Source: an uncultured Rhodospirillaceae bacterium
Lineage (GTDB): Bacteria > Pseudomonadota > Alphaproteobacteria > Azospirillales > Azospirillaceae
Length of the DNA: 64,000 nt
Assembly: GCA_937927415.1 (NCBI GenBank)
Contig: CALBDS010000014.1
Coordinates: 47,449-111,448, forward strand
Direction: 5' to 3'
Position 1 is the stretch's first letter. Each line of letters begins with the position of its first letter. Position numbers and translations under genes: made by a program. Positions 10,621 to 19,777 of the stretch are shown one piece after another. The notes under the pieces are model-generated. The model was given only the letters and a program-made list of their open reading frames with translations. It was not told the DNA's origin and made no database searches.

Positions 10621-11315
10621 AATCCGAAGCCGTGCCGCTGACGGTGCTGCTGGTCGAGGATGAGCCGCCGATCCGGCGCTTTCTGCGCACCACCCTGTCC
10701 GCCCAGGGGTACGAGGTGACGGAGGCAGCGGATGGGGCCACCGCCCTGGAACAGATCCGCAAGCGGCCCCCCGATCTTCTGGTGCTGGATCTGGGCCTGC
10801 CCGACATGGACGGGGCCGAGATCATCCGCCGCCTGCGCGGCACCGGCGAGACCCTGCCGATCATCGTCCTGTCCAGCCGCGTGGACGAGGCCGGAAAGGT
10901 GGCCGCCCTTGATCTGGGCGCCGACGATTATGTGACCAAGCCCTTCGGCGTGGACGAGTTGCTGGCCCGCATCCGTGCGGCCCTGCGCCATCGCTTGCAG
11001 CGGCAGGGCGAAGCGCCGGTGTTCCGCAGCGGCGGCCTGTCCGTCGATCTGGTCCGCCGGATCGTGACGGTGGACGGGGCGGAGGTGAAGCTATCCCCGC
11101 GCGAATACGACCTGCTGCGCCTGCTGGTCGCCCATGCCGGCAAGGTGCTGACCCACCGCTTCATCCTGAAGGAGGTGTGGGGTGGGGAAACCGACATCCA
11201 GTATCTGCGGATCTACATCCGCCAGCTTCGCCAGAAGATCGAGGCTGTCCCCGAGCGGCCCCATCACATCCTGACCGAAACCGGCGTCGGTTACCGCCTG
11301 CGCGCCGGGGAGTGA
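10617..11315 (+). CDS. kdpE: Response regulator KdpE
   Basis: 232 aa, OmpR/PhoB family. The receiver domain (residues 8-120) has the acidic pair VEDE, the phospho-acceptor D58 in LLVLDLGLPD, and K108 in YVTKPFGVDELLARI. The C-terminal winged helix (about 130-228) carries LSPREYDLLRLLVAHAGKVLTHRFILKEVWGG and QYLRIYIRQLRQKIE. The ATG overlaps the kdpD stop by 4 bp, so the pair is translationally coupled. Its likely targets are the two CCTATA/TTTATAT blocks upstream of kdpF. Confidence 0.98.
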   Translation: MKSEAVPLTVLLVEDEPPIRRFLRTTLSAQGYEVTEAADGATALEQIRKRPPDLLVLDLGLPDMDGAEIIRRLRGTGETLPIIVLSSRVDEAGKVAALDLGADDYVTKPFGVDELLARIRAALRHRLQRQGEAPVFRSGGLSVDLVRRIVTVDGAEVKLSPREYDLLRLLVAHAGKVLTHRFILKEVWGGETDIQYLRIYIRQLRQKIEAVPERPHHILTETGVGYRLRAGE

Positions 11316-11334
11316 TCCGGGGGCCGATGCGTCC

Positions 11335-12252
11335 TCACAAGGCACCGTCCTGTTCCGCCATCAGCGCCGTCAGCACCCCGCGCAGCCATTGGTTTCCCGG
11401 ATCGAGCGCCGCGTTTTCGTGCCAGTAAAGATAAACGCCGATGGGCGGCACCTCCACCGGGAACGGGTGGATACGGGTGGGCAAACCGCGGTTTATCATG
11501 CGGGCGTACTGCCCCGGCATGGTCAGCAGCAGGTCGGTTTCCCCCACCACCCGGCACGCCGCGTAATATTGCTGGCAGCGCAGCAGCACGCGGCGCTGGT
11601 GGCCGATGCGGGCCAGTTCCACATCCTCCAGCCCCACGCCGTGGCGGCGCGACGACACCAGCACGTGGGCCTGCGCCAGATAGCCCGCCAGATCCAGCCC
11701 GCCGGCCAGGGCCGGGTGGCCGTCGCGGGCGACCACCACCAGCCCGTCCTGGGTCAGCGGCGCCCGCCGCACCCGGTCGGACAGACCGGCCAGCACATCC
11801 ACCGCCAGATCCAGCGCCCCGCTGGCAAGGTCGGATTCCATCTCCCCCCGTTCGATGCGGACGGAGGCGATTTCCACCCCCGGCGCCTCCCGGTTCACCC
11901 GCACCATCAGCGGGCGGAGGATCCGCGCCTCCAGCACGTCGCGGAAACCGATGGTGAAGGTGCGCTGCGCCTGGGCCGGGTCGAACGCCTTGGCCCCGTG
12001 CACGCTGGCCGACAGGGTTTTCAGCGATTGCCGCACCGGCCCGATCAGCGAGCGGGTGAGCGGCGTCGGCATCATGGCGCTGCCCTGGCGCACGAACAGC
12101 GGGTCGTCGAACATCTGCCGCAACCGGCCCAGCGCGTGGCTGATGGCCGGCTGGGTCAGGTTCAGCGTGCGGGCCGCACGGGTGATGTTGCCCTCGGTAT
12201 AGATGGCGTCCAGCACCACGAACAGGTTCAGGTCGAGCCGGCTTATATGCAT
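11335..12252 (-). CDS. LysR-family transcriptional regulator
   Basis: 305 aa. The N-terminal winged helix-turn-helix is clear: LDLNLFVVLDAIYTEGNITRA, ARTLNLTQPAISHALGRLRQMFDDPLFVRQG (residues 7-55). The C-terminal half is a periplasmic-binding-like effector domain. The sequence resembles the NodD/PnbR-type branch. It is divergently transcribed from the acyl-CoA dehydrogenase at 12371, with 118 bp between them, the standard arrangement for a LysR activator of the neighbouring catabolic operon. The inducer is unknown but probably an intermediate of that pathway. Confidence 0.9.
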   Translation of the reverse strand: MHISRLDLNLFVVLDAIYTEGNITRAARTLNLTQPAISHALGRLRQMFDDPLFVRQGSAMMPTPLTRSLIGPVRQSLKTLSASVHGAKAFDPAQAQRTFTIGFRDVLEARILRPLMVRVNREAPGVEIASVRIERGEMESDLASGALDLAVDVLAGLSDRVRRAPLTQDGLVVVARDGHPALAGGLDLAGYLAQAHVLVSSRRHGVGLEDVELARIGHQRRVLLRCQQYYAACRVVGETDLLLTMPGQYARMINRGLPTRIHPFPVEVPPIGVYLYWHENAALDPGNQWLRGVLTALMAEQDGAL

Positions 12253-12370
12253 GGAATTTATAGTTCAGGATGAAGACTCATCATTTGATTGATTTGACCA
12301 CGGCGTTACAGTTTCCGCAACACCCGCCGGCCCCTTGCGGCGCCGGCCCGCCCCGCGAACGGAAACCGCC

Positions 12371-13612
12371 ATGGATTTCTCCTTTTCCGCCAAGGCCAAG
12401 GGCTACAGCGAGCGACTGACGGCGTTCATGGCCGATCACGTCCACCCGGCGGAGGCCGATTACGCCCGCCAGCTCAAGACCGGCGCCCGCCCCTGGACCG
12501 TCCCCCCCGTGATGGCCGCCTTGAAGGCCAAGGCCAAGGCCGAAGGGCTGTGGAACCTGTTCCTTCCCGATGCCGAATTCGGCCCCGGCCTCAGCAACGC
12601 CGATTACGCCCCGCTGGCGGAAATCACCGGCCGCTCGCTGATCGCCCCGGAAATCTTCAACTGCAACGCCCCCGACACCGGCAATATGGAGGTGCTGGTC
12701 AAATACGGCTCTCCGGCGCAAAAGGACCGCTGGCTGTATCCGCTGCTGGACGGCACCATCCGGTCGGCCTTCTGCATGACCGAGCCGGAGGTCGCCTCGT
12801 CGGATGCCACCAACATGCGGGCCACCGCGGTGGTCCGGGGTGACCGGGTGGTCCTGAACGGGCGCAAGTGGTGGAGCACCGGGCTGGGCCACCCCGATTG
12901 CCGCGTGCTGATCTTCATGGGGCTGACCGATCCGGAAGCGCCCAAGCACGCCCGCCATTCCATGGTGCTGGTGCCCATCGACACCCCCGGCGTCACCATC
13001 GAGCGCATGCTGCCGGTGTTCGGCGCCCTGGACGAACCCTATGGCCACGGCGAGGTGAGCTTCACCGACGTGGAGGTGCCGGTCGAAAACATCATCGCCG
13101 GACCGGGCCGCGGGTTTGAAATCGCGCAAGGCCGGCTGGGGCCGGGGCGCATCCACCACTGCATGCGGGCCATCGGGGCGGCGGAGCGGGCGCTGGAGCT
13201 GCTGTGCCGCCGGGCGCTGACCCGTGTCGCCTTCGGCAAGCCGCTGGCGGCCTTGGGCGGCAATGTGGACGTCATCGCCAACGCCCGCGTCGCCATCGAA
13301 CAGGCCCGCCTGCTGACGCTGAAGGCGGCGTGGCTGATGGACACCGTGGGCGTCAAGGCGGCCATGAGCGAGATTTCCCAGATCAAGGTGGTGGCGCCGT
13401 CGGTGGCGCAGTCGGTGATCGACGCCGCCATCCAGATCCACGGCGGGGCCGGGGTGTGCGACGACTGGGGGCTGACGGGGCTGTACGCCTATGCCCGCGT
13501 ACTGCGCATCGCCGACGGCCCGGACGAGGTGCACCGGGCGCTGATCGCCAAGCTGGAATTGAAGGCGCAGGCCGCCCGCGCCGGCCTGTCCACCCAAGCC
13601 TTGAGGGGATGA
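12371..13612 (+). CDS. Acyl-CoA dehydrogenase (ACAD10/11- or LvaC-like)
   Basis: 413 aa. Typical ACAD motifs: FCMTEPEVASSDATNM (FAD/substrate-binding region), GRKWWSTGLGHPDC, and the C-terminal IHGGAGVCDDWGLTGLYAYARVLRIADGPDEVHR. The ATG at MDFSFSAKAKGY is chosen; an upstream in-frame Met lies in the LysR promoter region. It is the first gene of an operon and is followed after one base by an APH-like kinase. This pair corresponds to human ACAD10/11 (kinase fused to dehydrogenase) and to LvaA/LvaC of Pseudomonas putida, where a 4-hydroxyacyl-CoA is phosphorylated and then dephosphorylated/isomerised. Assignment to that chemistry is inference from gene pairing. Confidence 0.9.
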   Translation: MDFSFSAKAKGYSERLTAFMADHVHPAEADYARQLKTGARPWTVPPVMAALKAKAKAEGLWNLFLPDAEFGPGLSNADYAPLAEITGRSLIAPEIFNCNAPDTGNMEVLVKYGSPAQKDRWLYPLLDGTIRSAFCMTEPEVASSDATNMRATAVVRGDRVVLNGRKWWSTGLGHPDCRVLIFMGLTDPEAPKHARHSMVLVPIDTPGVTIERMLPVFGALDEPYGHGEVSFTDVEVPVENIIAGPGRGFEIAQGRLGPGRIHHCMRAIGAAERALELLCRRALTRVAFGKPLAALGGNVDVIANARVAIEQARLLTLKAAWLMDTVGVKAAMSEISQIKVVAPSVAQSVIDAAIQIHGGAGVCDDWGLTGLYAYARVLRIADGPDEVHRALIAKLELKAQAARAGLSTQALRG

Positions 13613-13613
13613 C

Positions 13614-14690
13614 ATGACCACCACGGAACTGATCGACCGGCCGGGCCGGGTGCGCACGGGCGAGGAACTGGACGTGGCGTCCATCGACGCCTTTCTGAAG
13701 GCCGGCGACCCCACCCTGACCGGCACGCCCGAGGTGCGGCAGTTCGCGGGCGGGGCGTCGAACCTGACCTATCTGCTGTCATACCCGGGCCGTGACCTGA
13801 TCCTGCGCCGCCCGCCCTTCGGCCACAAGGCGAAGAGCGCCCACGACATGGTGCGCGAGGCCCGCGTGATGCAGGCGCTGCGCCCCGTCTACCCGTACGT
13901 TCCCGCCGTCGCCGCGGTGTGCCAGGATCAGGGCGTGCTGGGCTGCGATTTCTATGTGATGGAGCGCATCCGCGGCATCATCCCGCGCCAGGATCTGCCC
14001 CCCGGCCTGTCGCTGACGCCTGATGAGACGCGGCGGCTGTGCCTGTCGGTGATCGACCGGCTGATCGAGTTGCACTCCATCGACCCCGCTGCCGCCGGTC
14101 TGGGCGCCCTTGGCCGCGGCGAGGGGTATGTCCGCCGCCAGATCGAGGGGTGGAGCGAGCGGTACCGCGCGGTCCGCACCGCCGATGCCGCCGATTTCGA
14201 AACGGTGATGGCGTGGCTGGCCGAACGGATGCCGGCGGGGGAAAGCGCCATCCGCCTGATCCACAATGATTTCCGTTTCGACAATGTGGTGCTCGATCCG
14301 GACAACCCCATGAGCGTCATCGGCGTTCTGGATTGGGAAATGGCGACGCTGGGCGACCCGCTGATGGATCTGGGCAACAGCCTGGCCTATTGGGTGCAGG
14401 CCGACGACGATCCCACCTTCCTGGCGCTGCGCCGCCAGCCCACCCACCTGCCCGGCATGCTGACGCGGGCGGAGGTGGTGGCGTACTACGGCGAGCGCAC
14501 GGGCCTGCCCACCGGTGCCATGGATTTCTATCTGGTCTACGGCCTGTTCCGGCTGGCGGTGATCGTGCAGCAGATCTACTACCGCTTCGCCCAGGGCCAC
14601 ACCACCAACCCGCAGTTCGCGGGCTTCGGCAAGGTGGCGCGCTATCTGGAAAAGCGGTGCCTCGCCGCCATCGCACAGGCCAAGCCGTGA
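13614..14690 (+). CDS. APH-like phosphotransferase (LvaA / ACAD11 kinase-domain type)
   Basis: 358 aa, aminoglycoside-phosphotransferase fold. Visible motifs are the N-lobe GGASNLTYLLSYPGRDLILRRPP, the catalytic loop RLIHNDFRFDNVVLDPDN (Asp in HNDFRFDN) and the metal-binding VLDWEMATLGDPLMDLGN. Homologues next to acyl-CoA dehydrogenases phosphorylate hydroxyacyl-CoA rather than antibiotics. The gene is tightly coupled (1 bp) to the dehydrogenase and its stop overlaps the GTG of the next gene by 4 bp. This is very unlikely to be a drug-resistance gene despite the fold. Confidence 0.9.
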   Translation: MTTTELIDRPGRVRTGEELDVASIDAFLKAGDPTLTGTPEVRQFAGGASNLTYLLSYPGRDLILRRPPFGHKAKSAHDMVREARVMQALRPVYPYVPAVAAVCQDQGVLGCDFYVMERIRGIIPRQDLPPGLSLTPDETRRLCLSVIDRLIELHSIDPAAAGLGALGRGEGYVRRQIEGWSERYRAVRTADAADFETVMAWLAERMPAGESAIRLIHNDFRFDNVVLDPDNPMSVIGVLDWEMATLGDPLMDLGNSLAYWVQADDDPTFLALRRQPTHLPGMLTRAEVVAYYGERTGLPTGAMDFYLVYGLFRLAVIVQQIYYRFAQGHTTNPQFAGFGKVARYLEKRCLAAIAQAKP

Positions 14691-15385
14691 GCACCGTCAC
14701 GCTTGTCCGCCACGGGCAGGCCAGTTTCGGGGCCGCCGATTACGACCGGCTGTCGCCCACCGGCGTGCGGCAGGCCCGCCTGCTGGGGGAATGGTGGGCG
14801 CGGTGTGGGGAGGGGGCGGCCACCGTGGTGTGCGGCACCCTGCGCCGCCACCGCGACACCGCCGCGGCGTGCCTGGATGCCTGGGGCATCAATCCCACGG
14901 CGTGGCACCAGGACGCCGGTTTCGATGAATTCGACCATGCCGAGGTGCTGGCCCGCCACAGCCCCGACCTGTCCGGGCCGTCGGGCGTGGCCCGGTTCCT
15001 GGCCGAACAGGCGGATCCGCACCGGGCGTTCCAGCGGCTGTTCGCCGACGCGGTGGCCCGCTGGGCCGGGGGCGCCCACGACGGCGATTACCGGGAAAGC
15101 TGGCCGGGGTTCAAGGCGCGCTGCGCCGAGGCGCTGGCCCGCGCCGCCGCCCTGTGCGCCGACGGCGGGCCGGTGGTGGTGTTCACCTCCGGCGGTCCCA
15201 TCGGGGCGATGGTCCAGCACCTGCTGGGCATTCCCGACGCCACCGTCTTCGATCTGCATTGGGCGCTGGTGAACGGCGGGGTCACCCGCCTGCGCCACCG
15301 CGGCGGCCGGCTGACCGTGGGCAGCGTCAACAGCACGGCGCATCTGGACAGCGTGGGAGAGGCCGGCCTCATCACCTATCGCTGA
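14687..15385 (+). CDS. Histidine phosphatase family protein
   Basis: 232 aa starting at a GTG that overlaps the upstream stop (GTGA). The N-terminal RHG motif LVRHGQASFGAADYDRLSPTG is the catalytic signature of the phosphoglycerate-mutase-like superfamily. A second catalytic region follows in VVFTSGGPIGAMVQHLLG. Such phosphatases recur beside APH/ACAD pairs and may remove phosphate from pathway intermediates or correct misphosphorylated CoA esters (inference). An apparent in-frame extension to 14333 lies inside the kinase gene. Confidence 0.88.
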   Translation: MSTVTLVRHGQASFGAADYDRLSPTGVRQARLLGEWWARCGEGAATVVCGTLRRHRDTAAACLDAWGINPTAWHQDAGFDEFDHAEVLARHSPDLSGPSGVARFLAEQADPHRAFQRLFADAVARWAGGAHDGDYRESWPGFKARCAEALARAAALCADGGPVVVFTSGGPIGAMVQHLLGIPDATVFDLHWALVNGGVTRLRHRGGRLTVGSVNSTAHLDSVGEAGLITYR

Positions 15386-15433
15386 CCATAAACAAGCAAA
15401 ACGCAAAGAATCAAAACGGAGGAAACGACGGAT

Positions 15434-16204
15434 ATGGCTGCGGACACCTCATTGGATCTGACAGGAAAGGTGGCGCTGGTCACCGGGGCCAGCCGGGGCA
15501 TCGGCCAAGCGGTGGCCGCCCGTCTGGCCGCCCACGGCGCCCACGTCATTCTGTCCAGCCGCAAGGCGGATGCGTGCGAACCGGTGGCCCAGGCCATTCG
15601 CGACGGGGGCGGGTCGGCCAGCGTTCTCGCCTGCCACATCGGCGAGATGGAGGCCATCGACACCGCCTTTGCCGCGGTCCGGGAAACCCACGGGCGGCTG
15701 GACATCCTGGTCAACAACGCCGCCGCCAACCCCTATTTCGGGCCGATCACCGACACCGACCCGGCGGCGTTCCAGAAGACCGTGGATGTGAACATCCGCG
15801 GCTATTTCTTCATGTGCGCGGGCGGGGCGAAGCTGATGGCGGCCGGCGGGGGCGGGTCCATCGTCAACATCGCCTCGGTCAACGGCGTCATTCCCGGCGC
15901 CATGCAGGGCATTTATTCCATCACCAAGGCCGCCGTCATCTCCATGACCAAGGCCTTCGCCAAGGAATGCGCCCCCCAGGGGGTGCGGGTGAACGCGGTG
16001 CTGCCGGGGGCCACCGACACCAAATTCGCCGCCGCCCTGATCCACAACCCGGCAATCCTGAACAAGGCGCTGGAGCACATCCCCATGAACCGGGTGGCCC
16101 AGCCGGATGAAATCGCCGGGGCCGTGCTCTATCTGGCCTCGCCCGCCGCCAGCTACACCACGGGGGCGGAGCTGTGCGTGGACGGCGGTTATCTGACCGC
16201 CTGA
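15434..16204 (+). CDS. Short-chain dehydrogenase/reductase
   Basis: 256 aa, classical SDR. Cofactor motif VTGASRGIGQAVAARLAAHG, NNAA motif (LVNNAAANPYFG), catalytic Ser in NIASVNGVIPGAMQG, and Y-x-x-x-K in YSITKAAVISMTKAFAKE. The C-terminus, ASYTTGAELCVDGGYLTA, is typical. It is the fourth gene of the acyl-CoA operon, 48 bp after the phosphatase, and probably oxidises a hydroxyacyl-CoA or reduces a keto acid in the same pathway, as LvaD does. A GC-rich hairpin follows 10 bp downstream. Confidence 0.9.
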   Translation: MAADTSLDLTGKVALVTGASRGIGQAVAARLAAHGAHVILSSRKADACEPVAQAIRDGGGSASVLACHIGEMEAIDTAFAAVRETHGRLDILVNNAAANPYFGPITDTDPAAFQKTVDVNIRGYFFMCAGGAKLMAAGGGGSIVNIASVNGVIPGAMQGIYSITKAAVISMTKAFAKECAPQGVRVNAVLPGATDTKFAAALIHNPAILNKALEHIPMNRVAQPDEIAGAVLYLASPAASYTTGAELCVDGGYLTA

Positions 16205-16213
16205 TCCCAGGAA

Positions 16214-16236
16214 CCCCGCCCGGCAAAAGGGCGGGG
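16214..16236 (+). terminator. GC-rich hairpin after SDR gene
   Basis: CCCCGCCC, a 7-nt loop (GGCAAAA), then GGGCGGGG: a perfect 8-bp stem 10 bp after the SDR stop. There is no T tract, so it may be a partial terminator or an mRNA-stabilising processing site between the enzyme genes and the outer-membrane gene. Confidence 0.5.
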
Positions 16237-16274
16237 ACATAAGACAAAGATACCGGACGTGTAGGGGGAAACCA

Positions 16275-18074
16275 ATGAGGGGCGTCACACGGACGCGCGG
16301 CGGGCTTCGCCGCGCGATGGGAATCCTTTTGTCCTCATCGATCCTGGCAGCGCATCCCGCAGCGGCCTGGGACTTCCAGAACGGCGACTGGTCGGGGGGC
16401 GTGCGCGCCACCGTCACCGCCGGCACCGCGGTGCGCACCAGCGACCGCAAGGCCACATTGACGCCGCCGGGGGACGGCGCGCTGCTGGGCTTTTCGGCGT
16501 CGGCACCGGGGGGTGTCAACACCGACGACGGCAACATGAACTATGGCAAGGGCGACGTGGTGTCCACCGTCACCAAGGCGGTGGTGGACGTTGACCTGAA
16601 CCACGCCAGCGGCTACGGCGTGTTCCTGCGCGGCAAGAGCTGGCACGACTACACCCAGATGGGGCAGAGCGTGCCGCTGGGCAACATCCCCAACGGTTAC
16701 GACGGCGGGCCGCTGTCCGACAACGGCTTTCCCCGCGGGTCGCGCTTCTCCGGGGTGCTGCTGGCCGACGCCTACGTCAAGGGCAAGACCGAGGTGGGCG
16801 GGGTGCCGCTGACCTTCCGGCTGGGCCAGCAGGTCATCGACTGGGGGCCGACCTTCACCATCGGCTCGGGCCTGCGCGACATGAACCCGCGCGATTACGC
16901 CGCCATGTCCCGCCCCGGTGCGCTCACCGATGAAAGCTGGGTGCCGGTGGTGGCGGCGTGGCTGAAGGCCGACATCACCCCCGCTGCCACGCTGGAGGGG
17001 TTCTATCAATTCCTGTGGCGCCCGTCGGTCACACCCGGCTGCGGCACCTTCGCCGCCACCGCCGACTATGCGACCCAGGGCTGCGACAAGGTGTTCATGA
17101 CCAGCTCGCTGAGCGGCCCGCTCCAGTTGGCGACGGGGCGCTACGGCAAGCGGGCCGAGGATATCGAAGCGCGCAACGGCGGCCAGTTCGGCGTCGGCGC
17201 CACCTACACCATCAAGGAACTGGGGTCGCGCATCGGCGCCTATTACACCAACACCCACGCCCATTACCCGCTGGCCGGGTCGTACAAGACGCTGCGCACC
17301 GGCACCATCCTGATCCCCGGCGATCCCGGCACCCTCAACCCCCGCTACGTTCTGGAATACCCGGAGGACATCCACACCGCGTCCCTGGCTCTGGGCACCC
17401 AGATCCCCCAGATGGGGCTGAAGCTGGCCGCCGAAATCGACCACAAGTTCAACCAGCCGGTGCAGCTCAATCCGGTGGATCTGCTGGCCGCCTTCATGGC
17501 CGGGTCGGGGATGCTGGCCGGCGACGCCGCCGCCACCGCACCGGGGGCGCATTACCGCGGGTACGACCGTTTCCGCATCACCCAGGCGCAGCTTGCCGGG
17601 TCGAAGGAGATGGGCACCACGCTCGGCGGCACGCTGACGCTGGGGGCGGAAACCGGGTTCCGCTACATCCACGACCTTCCCGACGTGAACGTGCGACGCT
17701 ATGGCCGCTGGGACACCTTCGGCCAGGGGCCGGTCAACGGCACCTGCCCGGCGGGCACCAGCCCGAAGGCCTGCACCACCGACGGCTTCCTGACCTCCTT
17801 CTCGTGGGGGTACCGGCTGTCGGCCAACGTCGCCTATACCGACGTGCTGCCGGGTTTGAATCTGAAACCGTCCATCGCCTTCATCCACGACGTGTCCGGC
17901 TGGTCCTACGATCAGGTGTTCAACGAGGGGCGCAAGGCCGTCCGTCTGGGCTTGGACGGCACCTATGGCGAGCGGTTCTTCTTCAACCTCGCCTACCAGA
18001 ACACGCTGGCCTGGACCTACGACCCGCGCGGCGACCGCGATCAGGCGGTCTTGAGCGTGGGCATGAAGCTCTGA
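16275..18074 (+). CDS. DUF1302 family outer-membrane protein
   Basis: 599 aa. An N-terminal signal peptide (cleavage about residue 30 after HPAAAW) leads into the DUF1302 hallmark WDFQNGDWSGGVRATVTAGTAVRTSD. The remainder is rich in alternating aromatic/polar beta strands and ends in a typical C-terminal strand (AVLSVGMKL). Members sit with acyl-CoA or sterol catabolic genes and are thought to form outer-membrane channels or receptors for hydrophobic substrates. Here it lies between the SDR and an acyl-CoA ligase, consistent with substrate entry for this pathway (inference). Confidence 0.88.
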   Translation: MRGVTRTRGGLRRAMGILLSSSILAAHPAAAWDFQNGDWSGGVRATVTAGTAVRTSDRKATLTPPGDGALLGFSASAPGGVNTDDGNMNYGKGDVVSTVTKAVVDVDLNHASGYGVFLRGKSWHDYTQMGQSVPLGNIPNGYDGGPLSDNGFPRGSRFSGVLLADAYVKGKTEVGGVPLTFRLGQQVIDWGPTFTIGSGLRDMNPRDYAAMSRPGALTDESWVPVVAAWLKADITPAATLEGFYQFLWRPSVTPGCGTFAATADYATQGCDKVFMTSSLSGPLQLATGRYGKRAEDIEARNGGQFGVGATYTIKELGSRIGAYYTNTHAHYPLAGSYKTLRTGTILIPGDPGTLNPRYVLEYPEDIHTASLALGTQIPQMGLKLAAEIDHKFNQPVQLNPVDLLAAFMAGSGMLAGDAAATAPGAHYRGYDRFRITQAQLAGSKEMGTTLGGTLTLGAETGFRYIHDLPDVNVRRYGRWDTFGQGPVNGTCPAGTSPKACTTDGFLTSFSWGYRLSANVAYTDVLPGLNLKPSIAFIHDVSGWSYDQVFNEGRKAVRLGLDGTYGERFFFNLAYQNTLAWTYDPRGDRDQAVLSVGMKL

Positions 18075-18106
18075 TCCCCCCATCCGCGCATCAGGGACCC
18101 TTCCCC

Positions 18107-19747
18107 ATGGACAAGATCTGGCTGTCCGGCTATCCGGCCGGCGTTCCGGCGGACATCGACGCGGACGTTTTCCCGTCCCTGCCCGCCCTTTACGACGATG
18201 CGCTGGCCCGTCACGGCGACGGCCCGGCCTTCACCAACCGGGGCCGCCACCTGACCCGGCGGGATCTGCACCGGCACGCCGACGCCCTGGCCGCGTGGCT
18301 GCGGTGCGGGCTGGGGCTGTCGCCCGGCGACCGGGTGGCGGTGATGATGCCCAACCTGCTGCAATACCCGGTGGCGTTCCTGGGCATCCTGCGGGCCGGG
18401 CTGGTGGTGGTGAACGTCAACCCACTCTACACCCCGCGCGAACTGGGCATCCAGTTGGGCGATTCCGGGGCCAGGGCCATCATCATCGGCTCGCTGTTCC
18501 TCGACACCCTGCGGCCGGTGCTGGAAGGCTCGGCGCTGGAAGCGGTGGTGGTCACCGACCCGCGCGATTTCCTGACCGACACCCCGCCGGCTCCCGCCAC
18601 CGACCTGCCGGAATCGGTGGGGCTGTGGGAGGTGCTGGCGCTGGGGGCCGATCTGCCCTTCACCCCGCCGGTGCTGGGGGGACGCGATCTGGCGGTGCTG
18701 CAATACACCGGCGGCACCACCGCGGCGGCCAAGGGGGCGATGCTGACCCACCGCAATCTGGTGGCCAACGTCACCCAGGTGCGCGCCCTGTCGCAGATGG
18801 AGGCATTGGGCGTGGCGGTGTCGGTGACGCCGCTGCCGCTTTACCACGTGTTCGCCATGACGCTGATGAGCACCTTCTACGCCATCGGTGCCCGCAACAT
18901 CCTGATCGACAACCCGCGCGATCTCGACAGCTTCATCGACGCCATCGCCGGCACGCCGTTCAACGCCATCATCGGCATCAACACCCTGTACAACGCCCTG
19001 CTGCACAGCCCGCGGTTCGGCACGCTCGACACCGCGGCCCTGCGGGTCACCATTTCCGGCGGCTCGGCGACCCAGGACGCGGTGGCGCAGCACTGGCACC
19101 GCCGCACCGGCTGCCCGGTGATCGAGGGGTACGGGATGACCGAAACCTCGCCCGTGCTGTGCTTCAACCCGCCGGCGACCACCACCCGTTTCGACGGATC
19201 CACCGGCGTGCCGGTGCCGTCGGTGGAGATCACCGTGCGCGACGGCGACGGCCGCCCGGTGGCGTTGGGCGACGCGGGGGAACTGTGGGTGCGCGGCCCC
19301 AACGTGATGGCCGGCTACTGGCACCGCCCCGACGAAACGGCCAAGACCATCACCCCCGACGGCTGGCTGATGACCGGCGACATCGCCACCGTGGACGACA
19401 CCGGCCGGGTGCGGATCATCGACCGCAAGAAGGACATGGTTCTCGTCTCGGGCTTCAACGTCTACCCCAACGAGGTGGAGGACGTGCTGGCCGCCCACCC
19501 CGGCGTGCTGGAGGTGGTGGTGATCGGCGTGCCCAGCGACACCACCGGCGAGGCGGTGAAGGCGTTCGTGGTTCTGAAGGATCCCACGGTGACCGAGGCC
19601 GACCTGATCGCCCACTGCCGCACGCAACTGACCCCGTACAAGGTGCCGCGGTCGGTGGCGTTCCGCGATTCCCTGCCCAAGAGCACGGTGGGGAAGATCT
19701 TCCGCAAACAGCTTCGTGACGAGGCGCTGGCCGAGGCCGACGCCTGA
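18107..19747 (+). CDS. Long-chain fatty-acid/acyl-CoA ligase (AMP-forming)
   Basis: 546 aa, ANL superfamily. P-loop motif LQYTGGTTAAAKGAMLTHRNL, the A5 motif EGYGMTETSPV, A7 TGDIATVDDTGRVRIIDRKKD and the C-terminal catalytic Lys in LPKSTVGKIFRKQL. It activates a carboxylic acid to acyl-AMP and then acyl-CoA, the entry step for the acyl-CoA dehydrogenase/kinase pathway (LvaE counterpart). The ATG giving MDKIWLSGYPAGVP is preceded by AGGGACC. The long in-frame extension back to 16958 is an open antiphase reading of the DUF1302 gene. Confidence 0.93.
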   Translation: MDKIWLSGYPAGVPADIDADVFPSLPALYDDALARHGDGPAFTNRGRHLTRRDLHRHADALAAWLRCGLGLSPGDRVAVMMPNLLQYPVAFLGILRAGLVVVNVNPLYTPRELGIQLGDSGARAIIIGSLFLDTLRPVLEGSALEAVVVTDPRDFLTDTPPAPATDLPESVGLWEVLALGADLPFTPPVLGGRDLAVLQYTGGTTAAAKGAMLTHRNLVANVTQVRALSQMEALGVAVSVTPLPLYHVFAMTLMSTFYAIGARNILIDNPRDLDSFIDAIAGTPFNAIIGINTLYNALLHSPRFGTLDTAALRVTISGGSATQDAVAQHWHRRTGCPVIEGYGMTETSPVLCFNPPATTTRFDGSTGVPVPSVEITVRDGDGRPVALGDAGELWVRGPNVMAGYWHRPDETAKTITPDGWLMTGDIATVDDTGRVRIIDRKKDMVLVSGFNVYPNEVEDVLAAHPGVLEVVVIGVPSDTTGEAVKAFVVLKDPTVTEADLIAHCRTQLTPYKVPRSVAFRDSLPKSTVGKIFRKQLRDEALAEADA

Positions 19748-19777
19748 CCCATCCCCTTTCTTCCCAAGGATCTCATC

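Noticed and set aside
13614..14690. Aminoglycoside resistance gene
   Set aside because: APH fold is present, but the tight pairing with an acyl-CoA dehydrogenase points to hydroxyacyl-CoA phosphorylation.
16958..18106. N-terminal extension of the acyl-CoA ligase through the DUF1302 gene
   Set aside because: The ANL fold begins at MDKIWLSGYP; the extension is the alternative frame of DUF1302.
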